Of a DNA stretch of 64,000 nucleotides, positions 56,907 through 64,000 are shown piece by piece. The stretch covers positions 113,671 to 177,670 of the forward strand of contig JAEERP010000005.1 in assembly GCA_016285885.1 (NCBI GenBank), given 5' to 3'. The notes under the pieces were generated by a model. It did no database searches. It was not told the origin of the DNA and saw nothing but the letters and a program-made list of their open reading frames with translations. Position numbers and translations under genes: made by a program. Within the stretch, counting starts at the first letter, position 1. Each line of letters starts with the position of its first letter. Origin of the DNA: Paludibacteraceae bacterium (GTDB lineage: Bacteria; Bacteroidota; Bacteroidia; Bacteroidales; Paludibacteraceae).

Positions 56907-57284
56907 ATGAAAAAACTTTTCTTACTCCTGATAGCATCATTGCCTCTCGCCATGGCGCAAGCGGCTGATAAGGCTAAAATCGCTTTCGAGGAAACATCCT
57001 ACGAATTTACAGGTAACGTGTTGGGTGAGACATCCGAGCACGTCTTCGTCTTCAAGAACGAGGGGAAAGCACCGCTCGTCGTCTCCGACGCTGTCCCTTC
57101 CTGCGGCTGTGTGAAACCTTCATGGACCCGCCGCCCGGTAGCGCCTGGCGATACAGGTTCTGTCCATGTCTACTACACCAGCAAAGTGAGCGGAGCCTTC
57201 CACAAAACCATCAAGATTTACTCTAACACGAGCGGGAAGAAGCCTGTCCTGACCATCACGGGAGAAACCAAGGCGAAGAAATAA
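56907..57284 (+). CDS. Small exported DUF1573 protein
   Basis: The 125-residue product is a signal peptide (to about AQAA) plus one DUF1573 domain with SCGCVKPSW and PVAPGDTG. It is the last gene of the lipoprotein/CcdA/DUF1573 operon, 10 bases after the CcdA-like gene. The conserved Cys-Gly-Cys pair might be a target or partner of the redox proteins encoded next to it; this is inference. No terminator is obvious on the + strand after it. Confidence 0.88.
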   Translation: MKKLFLLLIASLPLAMAQAADKAKIAFEETSYEFTGNVLGETSEHVFVFKNEGKAPLVVSDAVPSCGCVKPSWTRRPVAPGDTGSVHVYYTSKVSGAFHKTIKIYSNTSGKKPVLTITGETKAKK

Positions 57285-57408
57285 AGCGTCTACCATTCTT
57301 CGGCGGACGCCCCCCCACCCCACGCTTAGCCTAGCACCACGCATAGGCTTCGAAAGGTTTTATCATTAGGTTTTAGATTAGAAATACGATTCGGGGCCAA
57401 TAGCCCAC

Positions 57409-57442
57409 AAAAAAAGCGCCAATCCAAACGGACTGGCGCTTT
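57409..57442 (-). terminator. Intrinsic terminator of pgk
   Basis: The arms at 57413-57425 and 57430-57442 form a 13-bp stem (one wobble on the minus-strand RNA) with a four-base loop. The A-run at 57409-57415 becomes a T-run on the minus strand. It is 24 bases after the pgk stop. Confidence 0.93.
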
Positions 57443-57465
57443 ACTATTTAGGATCAATTCAGATC

Positions 57466-58737
57466 TTATTTGTCACCGCGGATAGCTGCGATACCTGGAA
57501 GAACCTTGCCCTCCATGTACTCCAACATAGCACCACCACCAGTAGAAACGTAGCTAACCTTGTCGGCCAACTTGTTCTTGTTGATGGCAGCCACAGAGTC
57601 ACCACCACCGATCAAAGAGAATGCGCCATTCTCCTGAGTTGCCTTAGCGACAGCCTGTGCGATAGCGGAAGTACCCTTAGCGAACTTGTCGAACTCGAAC
57701 ACGCCCATAGGACCGTTCCAGAGAACTGTTTTAGACTTAGCGATCACCTCAGAGAACTTCTTGATAGACTCGTCAGCGATATCAAGACCCATCCATCCGT
57801 CAGGAGTCTCGTCAGTCTTGCTAACCTTAGCGTTGGCGTCCTTGTCGAACTTATCAGCGTTCACTGCGTCAACAGGGAGAAGGAGGTTAACGCCCTTAGC
57901 CTTAGCCTTAGCGAGCACTTCCTTAGCCACGTCCAAACGATCCTCCTCGCAGAGAGAGTTACCGATCTTACCGCCCATCGCCTTGATGAAGGTGTAAGTC
58001 ATACCACCACCGATGATGAGGTTGTCGACACGGTCGAGCAAGTTGTTGATGATGTTGATCTTATCAGAAACCTTAGCGCCACCCATGATAGCGGTGAAAG
58101 GCTTTTGTGCGCTCTTGAGCACCTTGTCCATAGCCTCAACCTCTTTGTTGATCAAGAAGCCGAACATCTTGTTAGCCTCGTCGAAAGAGTCAGCGATGAC
58201 AGCGGTGGAAGCGTGTTTACGGTGAGCCGTACCGAATGCGTCGTTTACATAAACGTCAGCGTAAGAAGCCAAAGTCTTAGCGAACTTCTTCTGGGAATCC
58301 TTCATGGCCTTCTTAGCGTCCTCGTATGCAGGATCATCCTTCTCGATGCCACGTGGCTTACCCTCCTCTTCAGGATAGTAACGAAGGTTCTCCAACAAAA
58401 GGATCTCACCCATCTTAAGGTTCTTAGCTTGCTCGGAAGCGGCAGCACAATCAGGAGCGAATTGGATCTTGCCCAAGTATTTCTCGATGGCAGGAACGAT
58501 TTGCTTCAAAGAGAACTTAGGGTCGCCTGCGTGTGCGTCTACATTCTTTGGCTTACCCATGTGGCTCATAAGGATAGCGCATCCACCGTCAGCGATAATC
58601 TTCTTGATGGTAGGAAGCGCACCGCGGATACGAGTGTCATCACTTACTTCACCAGTCTCTTTGTTCAACGGAACATTGAAGTCCACGCGAACGATTGCCT
58701 TCTTTCCGGCAAAATTGAAATTGTCAATTAGTTGCAT
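57466..58737 (-). CDS. pgk: Phosphoglycerate kinase
   Basis: The 423-residue product matches phosphoglycerate kinase over its whole length. It transfers phosphate between 1,3-bisphosphoglycerate and ADP in glycolysis, in the cytoplasm. Visible motifs are VRVDFNVP near the start with the following [25 protein letters not shown] (hinge/nucleotide region), [10 protein letters not shown] and the C-terminal GGGDSVAA glycine loop. It is transcribed alone from its own promoter and ends at a clear terminator. Confidence 0.98.
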   Translation of the reverse strand: MQLIDNFNFAGKKAIVRVDFNVPLNKETGEVSDDTRIRGALPTIKKIIADGGCAILMSHMGKPKNVDAHAGDPKFSLKQIVPAIEKYLGKIQFAPDCAAASEQAKNLKMGEILLLENLRYYPEEEGKPRGIEKDDPAYEDAKKAMKDSQKKFAKTLASYADVYVNDAFGTAHRKHASTAVIADSFDEANKMFGFLINKEVEAMDKVLKSAQKPFTAIMGGAKVSDKINIINNLLDRVDNLIIGGGMTYTFIKAMGGKIGNSLCEEDRLDVAKEVLAKAKAKGVNLLLPVDAVNADKFDKDANAKVSKTDETPDGWMGLDIADESIKKFSEVIAKSKTVLWNGPMGVFEFDKFAKGTSAIAQAVAKATQENGAFSLIGGGDSVAAINKNKLADKVSYVSTGGGAMLEYMEGKVLPGIAAIRGDK

Positions 58738-58787
58738 AGTACTATTTAAAAAATTAGAATTCTAAAATATCACTTTTTTTACGTACG

Positions 58788-58795
58788 CAAAGTTA
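58788..58795 (-). promoter_or_regulatory. -7 box TAACTTTG for pgk
   Basis: The minus strand reads GTTAACTTTGCG about 50 bases before the pgk ATG, a full match to TAnnTTTG. Confidence 0.65.
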
Positions 58796-58830
58796 ACTTT
58801 TTTCGCTATTTGCGCCTACGTTTTCAATGA

Positions 58831-60066
58831 TTATTTCTTAACGATTCTAGCGCTCTTCACGCCTTTCCCGTTCTCAAGGGAGAAGAAGTAAACGCCTGCG
58901 GAAAGTGAAGAGAGGTCCACGGTTCCGTCAACCACCTCGCCTGAGAAGACGATCCTTCCCGTAAGATCCTTCACGATGCATGCGCCATCCTCCGTAGTGT
59001 AGAGAGCGTTCTCCACAGGGTTAGGATAGAAGGAGAGTTGAAGCTCTGCCAAGTTGTCGTCGCATCCCGTGACAGCCTTGTTATAGAAGAATTTTCCCAT
59101 CTCGAGAAGGAAATCCACATCGTTTTGTCTTATGTTCAAGAAATCCGTGTGGGCCGCGTTGTCGGACTCGAAGTAAACCACCTTCTTGTCCTCGTCGCAA
59201 GTGAAATCGTACTCCATCACCGTGTTGCCATCTTCATGGACGTTTGCCACAGAGTTCTTCTCCGCCGCACCGCAACCATTTTGGGCAGCCACGATTTTTA
59301 TCGTAGGAAGGATAGGGCCATTGAACATGCCTCCATCATACTTCACAACCTGATCCGCCTTGCTATGGAAGATCAGCGCAGGGATGTTGATCGCCTTGCC
59401 TACCGTGTCCACACCGGCGCCCACGAAACCGTTCAACACACAGATCTTCATGGCCTTGCTGCTCTCCGCATAGGCATACTTATAGGCCATCGCGCCACCC
59501 ATGGAAGCGCCTGCCACGAAGAATGAGTCGTTCGCGCTGTAGTTAGCCTGAAGATTCTCATATATCAAATTGATGAATTTCACATCGTCCACCGTCTCGT
59601 TCAACTCGCCATAGCCTTTCTGCATCACGGTAGGCATAATCGAAGGAAGCATTGCGGATAGCGCACCCGCCATCTCCTTCATCGTCTCCGCCGAGATACG
59701 AGCGCCAGCACCCCAAGGATACTTGATATCCATCTCAGCTGGCAACAAATTCATCTGCTTCATCATGTTGACAGAGTTCTTTATCTCCGAACTTTGCTCC
59801 TCCAACGCCTGTGGGAACACCACCAACGCATTGTACGAGTCACTAATTAACTGAGCATTGCACATATCCGCATACCCTTCCGACGTGCCGTTCAAACCAT
59901 GGAGCACCATCAACACAGAATGACTGCGAGTATTGTCAAAACCACTTGGAGTATATACGAGGTAACTCCTTTCCGATCCATCCACCACCATCGTCTCAGT
60001 CTTGGACGCTGCATACGACTGAAGGGCGGACACCATTACACATAACGTGATAAATATTTTTTTCAT
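58831..60066 (-). CDS. Secreted alpha/beta-hydrolase (PHB-depolymerase/feruloyl-esterase-like) with T9SS type A tail
   Basis: The 411-residue product has a signal peptide (to about SYAA), then an alpha/beta-hydrolase fold of the LpqC/polyhydroxybutyrate-depolymerase type. VLMVLHGLNG forms the oxyanion region, GASMGG carries the nucleophile Ser188, HSKADQVV the likely Asp, and a later AAHTDF the His. The last ~70 residues (SFYPNPVENALY... SARIVKK) are a T9SS type A sorting domain. Relatives hydrolyse esters, including plant-wall feruloyl/acetyl esters; substrate is not determined. The ATG at 60066 is preferred over a TTG at 60075. Confidence 0.88.
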   Translation of the reverse strand: MKKIFITLCVMVSALQSYAASKTETMVVDGSERSYLVYTPSGFDNTRSHSVLMVLHGLNGTSEGYADMCNAQLISDSYNALVVFPQALEEQSSEIKNSVNMMKQMNLLPAEMDIKYPWGAGARISAETMKEMAGALSAMLPSIMPTVMQKGYGELNETVDDVKFINLIYENLQANYSANDSFFVAGASMGGAMAYKYAYAESSKAMKICVLNGFVGAGVDTVGKAINIPALIFHSKADQVVKYDGGMFNGPILPTIKIVAAQNGCGAAEKNSVANVHEDGNTVMEYDFTCDEDKKVVYFESDNAAHTDFLNIRQNDVDFLLEMGKFFYNKAVTGCDDNLAELQLSFYPNPVENALYTTEDGACIVKDLTGRIVFSGEVVDGTVDLSSLSAGVYFFSLENGKGVKSARIVKK

Positions 60067-60092
60067 TACTAACAATAAATAAATATGTAAAT

Positions 60093-60124
60093 AAAGTGTA
60101 TACTTGGGGACAAATATACACTTT
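60093..60124 (-). promoter_or_regulatory. Promoter of the esterase gene within a 10-bp inverted repeat
   Basis: AAAGTGTATA (60093-60102) and TATACACTTT (60115-60124) are perfect inverted copies separated by 12 bases. The minus-strand -7 box TATATTTG (60111-60118) overlaps the right arm and spacer. The dyad may be an operator, or a hairpin at the start of the transcript. Confidence 0.55.
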
Positions 60125-60386
60125 TTTTCGCGAAATTTTTCCGAAAATAATCACAAAAGTTCAGCTATGGAATCAATACTTACCACACAACATGAAAGGA
60201 TAATAAGCACTCGGCGCCGGTTCTCCGTCACAGGCATCGAAAGATTAGACACCCAACACACCCAAACACATGCTCACACAAAGCACCCATAAATTCTTTG
60301 TTCCCTTATGCCAACCATTTTAACATTTAACATTCATTCCACACAAACCATATACACACGAAGCGGCAACCACCCCGTTCACAAAT
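60125..60386. other. Gene-free region between esterase and lipoprotein genes
   Basis: No convincing gene, RNA or repeat is seen. A 62-codon + strand frame at 60104-60292 has no recognisable features and no promoter. The left flank is the esterase promoter dyad, the right flank is the lipoprotein terminator. Confidence 0.6.
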
Positions 60387-60425
60387 AAAAAAAGTGTATG
60401 CTTGCGTTTCAAGCATACACTTTTT
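60387..60425 (-). terminator. Intrinsic terminator of the small lipoprotein gene
   Basis: A perfect 16-bp stem (60389-60404 with 60410-60425) with a five-base loop is followed on the minus strand by seven T (A-run 60387-60393). It is about 60 bases after the stop. The arm aaagtgtatgcttg resembles the arm of the esterase promoter dyad (aaagtgtatacttg). Confidence 0.93.
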
Positions 60426-60485
60426 ATCCGAGACATCCAAGGGGAAAGGGCATAACAATCGCCCTAGAATCCTTAGAATCAAGCC

Positions 60486-61043
60486 TTAACGATACAGTCT
60501 AAAGAGATAGTTTTCGTCTACCGGGGATAGATCCTCCTCCCCGCAACTTACAGCAAATACGGAATTTTGATACACATGAAGGTAGCCACAGGAATGGAAT
60601 TCTAGCGTATCAGTCGCTTCCTTATCCAAAAAGAAACGAATGGTCTTCCCTTGCGCAAAGACAGTATCCTTAATAGGGTTAATTCCAGAACGGAGGTTGG
60701 CCTTTAACGGACGGATTTCAAACGAGCTATCAGAATCGACAGACCATGAGAAGTCTACTGTACCCCAACTACGCAAATCCACATCCACGTTTGACGTCTC
60801 TCCTTTCGCGACAATATCACCATAATAATCGACACTACCCGTATGATCCTCGTTGAAAGTATACTTACGTGTCTCTACATAAGGCTGATAAGATAAATAT
60901 ACCCTGTTCCACTCCCCGACAAGCGTCTTCTCGAGTTCATACTTCACAGTCTTGTTTTCCGGCTCCGGATCGTCTTCCTTGCAAGAAGAGATAAAACCAC
61001 CCACCATGGCACACATTGCCATCAATAAAACACCTTTCTTCAT
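60486..61043 (-). CDS. Small lipoprotein of unknown function (lipocalin-like layout)
   Basis: The 185-residue product begins MKKGVLLMAMCAMVGG and has a lipobox ending ISSC, so it is a lipoprotein. The acidic tether after the Cys (KEDDPEPEN) is like Bacteroidota surface-export signals. The body begins LVGEWNRVYLSY and continues with beta strands (RKYTFNEDHTGSVDYYG, TVDFSWSVDSDSSFEIR), a layout shared with lipocalin-like DUFs of this phylum. I do not recognise a specific family. An upstream in-frame Met (61160) would give 39 more residues but would place the signal peptide internally and precede the promoter, so 61043 is used. Confidence 0.82.
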   Translation of the reverse strand: MKKGVLLMAMCAMVGGFISSCKEDDPEPENKTVKYELEKTLVGEWNRVYLSYQPYVETRKYTFNEDHTGSVDYYGDIVAKGETSNVDVDLRSWGTVDFSWSVDSDSSFEIRPLKANLRSGINPIKDTVFAQGKTIRFFLDKEATDTLEFHSCGYLHVYQNSVFAVSCGEEDLSPVDENYLFRLYR

Positions 61044-61097
61044 ACGCAAAAACCCTTTTAAATTTATTAATGAAAATATACTTACATTAAAATACAA

Positions 61098-61105
61098 CAA
61101 ATATA
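61098..61105 (-). promoter_or_regulatory. -7 box TATATTTG for the small lipoprotein gene
   Basis: The minus strand reads TATATTTG about 55 bases before the ATG at 61043. The rest of the 61044-61473 gap holds AT-rich DNA and the dnaK upstream region; no gene is seen. Confidence 0.5.
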
Positions 61106-61296
61106 AGCTTGAAAATCGGAAATACCCACCCTCTTTGCACCAATCACAAATTTTACACATTATTTATTGATTATTGAAAATCATACACACTTTTATAAAT
61201 ATTCAACAAACAAATATATCAGGTATCATGGAGGAGGGTCCACACTCCCCTATCCTTCCGACAAAAGGAGCCACGCCACAGGAAAAACAGACATTC

Positions 61297-61403
61297 TGTC
61301 AGACAAAATGACAAAAGGGATGTCCCCAAACCGGTTCCGACCTAAAATTTGGCAGAAAGAAGCGCTCCAACACGACAAAAACACCTTTGGCACAGACTTT
61401 GAA
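61297..61403 (+). promoter_or_regulatory. Candidate sigma54-type promoter and upstream dyad of dnaK
   Basis: TGGCAC-N5-TTGAA (61388-61403) matches the -24/-12 sigma54 consensus TGGCAC-N5-TTGCA except for A in place of C at the -12 GC. The expected start near 61414 gives a leader of about 60 bases before dnaK. A dyad TGTCA-N7-TGACA (61297-61313) lies roughly 100-117 bases upstream of that start, where sigma54 activators usually bind. A standard TAnnTTTG box was not found in the leader. Confidence 0.45.
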
Positions 61404-61473
61404 ATAAGTTAGATGTGCGCCCGATAAGCGCCACTTACATTGTAGAATATAATTAACTAAAAAGAATAAAGAC

Positions 61474-63387
61474 ATGGGAAAGATTATTGGTATTGACTTA
61501 GGTACGACCAATTCCTGCGTAGCGGTAATGGAAGGCAACGAGCCTACCGTCATCGCGAACAGCGAAGGAAAGAGAACTACTCCTTCCATCATTGGTTTCA
61601 TCGACGGAGGCGAAAGAAAAGTGGGTGACCCTGCCAAAAGACAGGCCATCACCAACCCTACTAAGACTGTTTTCTCCATCAAACGTTTCATGGGCGAGAC
61701 TTACGACCGTGTGCAGCAAGAGATCGCGCGTGTCCCTTACAAAGTGGTGAAGGGTGACAACAACACCCCTCGCGTGGACATCGACGGACGTCTCTACACG
61801 CCACAGGAGATCTCCGCCATGATTCTTCAGAAGATGAAGAAGACGGCTGAGGAATACCTCGGACAAGAGGTGACAGAGGCGGTCATCACCGTTCCTGCTT
61901 ACTTCAACGACTCTCAGAGACAGGCTACTAAGGAGGCGGGCGAAATCGCGGGTCTCTCCGTGAAACGTATCGTCAACGAGCCTACCGCCGCCGCTTTGGC
62001 TTACGGTTTGGACAGAAAGAACAAGGATATGAAGATCGTCGTGTTCGACTGCGGTGGTGGTACGCACGATGTATCCGTCCTCGAATTGGGCGACGGTGTC
62101 TTCGAGGTGAAGTCTACGGCGGGTGATACACACTTGGGCGGTGACGACTTCGACCACCGTATCATCGACTGGTTGGTACAGGAGTTCAAGAACGAGAACG
62201 GCGGTATCGACCTGAGCAAGGACCCTATGGCTTTGCAACGTCTGAAGGAGGCTGCCGAGAAGGCGAAGATCGAGCTTTCCAGCACCACTTCCACCGAGAT
62301 CAACTTGCCTTACATCATGCCGGTTGACGGTGTGCCTAAGCACTTGGTGAAGACCTTGACGCGTGCTAAGTTCGAGCAGTTGGTGGACGATTTGATCCAA
62401 CGTACCATCGACCCTTGTAAGAACGCTTTGGACAAGGCTGGCTTGTCTGTCGGAGACGTGGACGAGATCATCCTCGTGGGTGGTTCAACCCGTATCCCTG
62501 CCATCCAGGCCGCTGTGGAGAAGTTCTTCGGCAAAGCTCCTTCCAAGGGTGTGAACCCTGACGAGGTGGTGGCTGTCGGTGCGGCTATCCAAGGTGGTGT
62601 CTTGACGGGTACGGTCAAGGATGTCCTCTTGTTGGATGTGACCCCTCTTTCACTCGGTATCGAGACGATGGGCGGTGTGATGACCAAGTTGATTGACGCC
62701 AACACGACCATCCCTACCAAGAAGTCACAAATCTTCTCAACGGCTGCGGACAACCAACCTTCCGTGGAGATCCACGTATTGCAAGGCGAGCGTCCTATGG
62801 CGGCGCAGAACAAGACCATCGGCCGATTCATCTTGGACGGTATCATGCCAGCGCCAAGAGGTGTGCCGCAGATCGAGGTGACCTTCGATATCGATGCGAA
62901 CGGTATCTTGAACGTATCCGCTAAGGATAAGGCGACCGGCAAGGAGCAGAAGATCCGTATCGAGGCATCTTCCGGCTTGAGCGACAGTGAAATCCAACGT
63001 ATGAAGGCGGAGGCTGAGGCGAACGCGGAGGCCGACAAGAAGGAGAAGGAGCGCATCGACAAGCTGAACCAAGCGGACAACATGATCTTCCAGACGGAGA
63101 AGAACCTGAAGGAATACGGCGACAAGTTGCCAAGCGACAAGCGCGCGACCATCGAGAAGGCATTGCTGAAGCTGAAGTCTGCTCACGAGGCGAAGAACAT
63201 CGTGGACATCGACGATGCGATGGAGGCTTTGAACAAAGCATTCCAGGACGCTTCTCAGGACATGTACAACGCACAGCAACAAGCGCAAGGCGCCCCTAAC
63301 GCAGGCGCCGGCTACAACAGTGGCAACGCAGGCGGAAACTCAAAGGACGACAACATCACAGACGTTGACTTTGAGGAGGTTAAGTAA
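61474..63387 (+). CDS. dnaK: Chaperone protein DnaK (Hsp70)
   Basis: The 637-residue product is a full-length Hsp70. It has the N-terminal ATPase motifs GIDLGTTNS (residues 5-13), [15 protein letters not shown] and [11 protein letters not shown], the interdomain linker [15 protein letters not shown], the substrate-binding domain and a Gly/Asn-rich tail ending in DVDFEEVK, close to the EEVD-like end of bacterial DnaK. It folds cytoplasmic proteins with DnaJ and GrpE, which are not in the window. The gene uses mostly CGT for Arg and GGT for Gly, unlike the giant genes, consistent with high expression. A strong terminator follows. Confidence 0.99.
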   Translation: MGKIIGIDLGTTNSCVAVMEGNEPTVIANSEGKRTTPSIIGFIDGGERKVGDPAKRQAITNPTKTVFSIKRFMGETYDRVQQEIARVPYKVVKGDNNTPRVDIDGRLYTPQEISAMILQKMKKTAEEYLGQEVTEAVITVPAYFNDSQRQATKEAGEIAGLSVKRIVNEPTAAALAYGLDRKNKDMKIVVFDCGGGTHDVSVLELGDGVFEVKSTAGDTHLGGDDFDHRIIDWLVQEFKNENGGIDLSKDPMALQRLKEAAEKAKIELSSTTSTEINLPYIMPVDGVPKHLVKTLTRAKFEQLVDDLIQRTIDPCKNALDKAGLSVGDVDEIILVGGSTRIPAIQAAVEKFFGKAPSKGVNPDEVVAVGAAIQGGVLTGTVKDVLLLDVTPLSLGIETMGGVMTKLIDANTTIPTKKSQIFSTAADNQPSVEIHVLQGERPMAAQNKTIGRFILDGIMPAPRGVPQIEVTFDIDANGILNVSAKDKATGKEQKIRIEASSGLSDSEIQRMKAEAEANAEADKKEKERIDKLNQADNMIFQTEKNLKEYGDKLPSDKRATIEKALLKLKSAHEAKNIVDIDDAMEALNKAFQDASQDMYNAQQQAQGAPNAGAGYNSGNAGGNSKDDNITDVDFEEVK

Positions 63388-63411
63388 TCAATTATCATCT
63401 ATTTACAATCC

Positions 63412-63449
63412 AAAAGGCGTGTTACCCGCACGAGTAACACGCCTTTTTT
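63412..63449 (+). terminator. Intrinsic terminator of dnaK
   Basis: GGCGTGTTAC (63416-63425) and GTAACACGCC (63434-63443) form a perfect 10-bp stem with an eight-base loop, followed by T6. It ends 13 bases before the thioredoxin start codon. Confidence 0.95.
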
Positions 63450-63462
63450 AGCTTTAGACAGT

Positions 63463-63762
63463 ATGGAACAGGATTTTAATACGATCATCAATAGCGGTCA
63501 GCTGGTATTGGTTGACTTCTATGCCACGTGGTGCGTACCCTGCCAAAGGATGCACCCGATATTGGAGGAGTTGAAGGAGAAGCATGGCGACGCCCTCCGC
63601 ATCCTCAAGATAGACGTTGAGAAGAACGAGAGCTTCGCGACGCAGCACCGTGTCCAGGCCGTCCCTACCCTTATGCTCTTCCGCAACGGTGAGCCGGTGT
63701 GGAGGCAAAGCGGCGTGCTGGAGGTGGGCGAGCTGAGCGGGGTGATTCAACAGTACCTGTAG
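63463..63762 (+). CDS. trxA: Thioredoxin
   Basis: The 99-residue product is a compact cytoplasmic thioredoxin with the active site WCVPC (Cys24, Cys27) in VDFYATWCVPC, and the conserved cis-Pro in VQAVPTLMLF. There is no signal peptide. Val replaces the usual Gly of WCGPC, which tends to tune redox potential. The start lies 13 bases after the dnaK terminator and no separate promoter is obvious, so expression may depend on read-through. Confidence 0.93.
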   Translation: MEQDFNTIINSGQLVLVDFYATWCVPCQRMHPILEELKEKHGDALRILKIDVEKNESFATQHRVQAVPTLMLFRNGEPVWRQSGVLEVGELSGVIQQYL

Positions 63763-63770
63763 ATATAGCC

Positions 63771-63808
63771 ACGACCAAAAGTTGTCAACATTGACAGTTT
63801 TTGGTCGT
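63771..63808 (+). terminator. Hairpin after the thioredoxin gene
   Basis: ACGACCAAAAGTTGTCAA pairs with TTGACAGTTTTTGGTCGT, with two G-U wobbles, eight bases after the stop codon. The following T-rich stretch is interrupted (gttgttt), so termination is likely but not certain. Confidence 0.65.
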
Positions 63809-64000
63809 GTTGTTTGGTCGTTTAAGTAAAAACAGATACTTTCACATTACCAAAAAGTGCCAAAGTTGGCAAAAATTACCACAGTTCGGGGGGGGGGGGG
63901 GGGGGGGAAAAAATTTTTTATCTTTTTAAAAAAAAAAAAAAAAAAATATTTGTTAAAGGGGTTTTTTAACACCTAAAAAAAATAAAAAGATAATAATTAA
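63809..64000. other. Gene-free tail with long homopolymers
   Basis: A small palindrome TGCCAA-AG-TTGGCA is at 63858-63871. Then G20 (63888-63907) and A19 (63928-63946) follow, with runs of A and T to the end. No gene is seen. The homopolymers are unlike the rest of the window and suggest low-quality sequence at a contig end. Confidence 0.6.

Noticed and set aside
60104..60292. Small + strand gene of 62 codons in the esterase/lipoprotein gap
   Set aside because: No signal peptide, motif or -7 box; His/Thr-rich low-complexity end; overlaps the esterase promoter.
61167..61412. 81-codon + strand frame upstream of dnaK
   Set aside because: It covers the dnaK regulatory region, has no recognisable features and starts in AT-rich leader DNA.
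61498..62400. 300-codon open frame antisense to dnaK
   Set aside because: Antisense frames are commonly open in dnaK because of its codon use; no other support.

Overview
The window looks like a chromosome piece from a Bacteroidales-type member of the Bacteroidota. Promoters carry the TAnnTTTG -7 box typical of this phylum instead of a sigma70 -10 box, leaders are A-rich without Shine-Dalgarno sites, and five to six secreted proteins end in type IX secretion system (T9SS) sorting domains. UpxY-type NusG, DUF1573, DUF4369-type and C69 families are all common in this group. No T9SS machinery gene, SusC/SusD pair, tRNA, rRNA, CRISPR or insertion sequence was found. I would not name a genus from sequence alone.

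Layout: (1) 1-36985, two head-to-tail giant surface-protein genes on the + strand. The first enters from beyond the left edge (3,918 codons visible). The second is complete, 8,303 codons with a signal peptide. Both are long arrays of ~80-90-residue Ig/PKD-like domains (46 and 90 counted by eye), each with a VCxG-type and a GC-type cysteine, and both end in a CHU_C/gliding-motility (type B) sorting domain. The domains follow a three-domain super-repeat. (2) 37011-40232, mutS2 and a small outer-membrane beta-barrel protein. (3) 40416-48711, minus strand: a 1,176-residue surface protein with six Ig-like/GCDS pairs (three near-identical, 402-bp period), then a two-gene glycanase unit, GH16 and a GH43-like/GH30 fusion, both with T9SS type A tails. 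(4) 48960-53687, a radical SAM activase-like gene divergent from an orphan UpxY-type NusG gene, then a coupled pair: M23 metallopeptidase and C69-family protein. (5) 53804-57284, + strand: a DUF1573 protein, then an apparent operon of thioredoxin-fold lipoprotein, CcdA-like membrane protein and a second DUF1573 protein. (6) 57409-61105, minus strand: pgk, a secreted esterase with a T9SS tail, and a small lipoprotein. (7) 61297-64000, dnaK with a sigma54-like promoter, a thioredoxin gene, and a terminal stretch containing G20 and A19 runs that looks like a low-quality contig end.

How they fit: the first half is devoted to very large exported adhesin-like or matrix-like filaments and polysaccharide-degrading enzymes, probably delivered by a T9SS encoded elsewhere. 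The cysteine-rich arrays would need an oxidising envelope, and the window also carries envelope thiol-redox genes (thioredoxin-fold lipoprotein, CcdA-like protein, SCGC-motif DUF1573 proteins), but any functional link is inference. The most unusual content is the tandem giant genes with their three-domain super-repeat. Other points to check are the Gly at the expected Cys nucleophile of the C69 protein, the inverted repeat enclosing the mutS2 -7 box, and the sigma54-like dnaK promoter.
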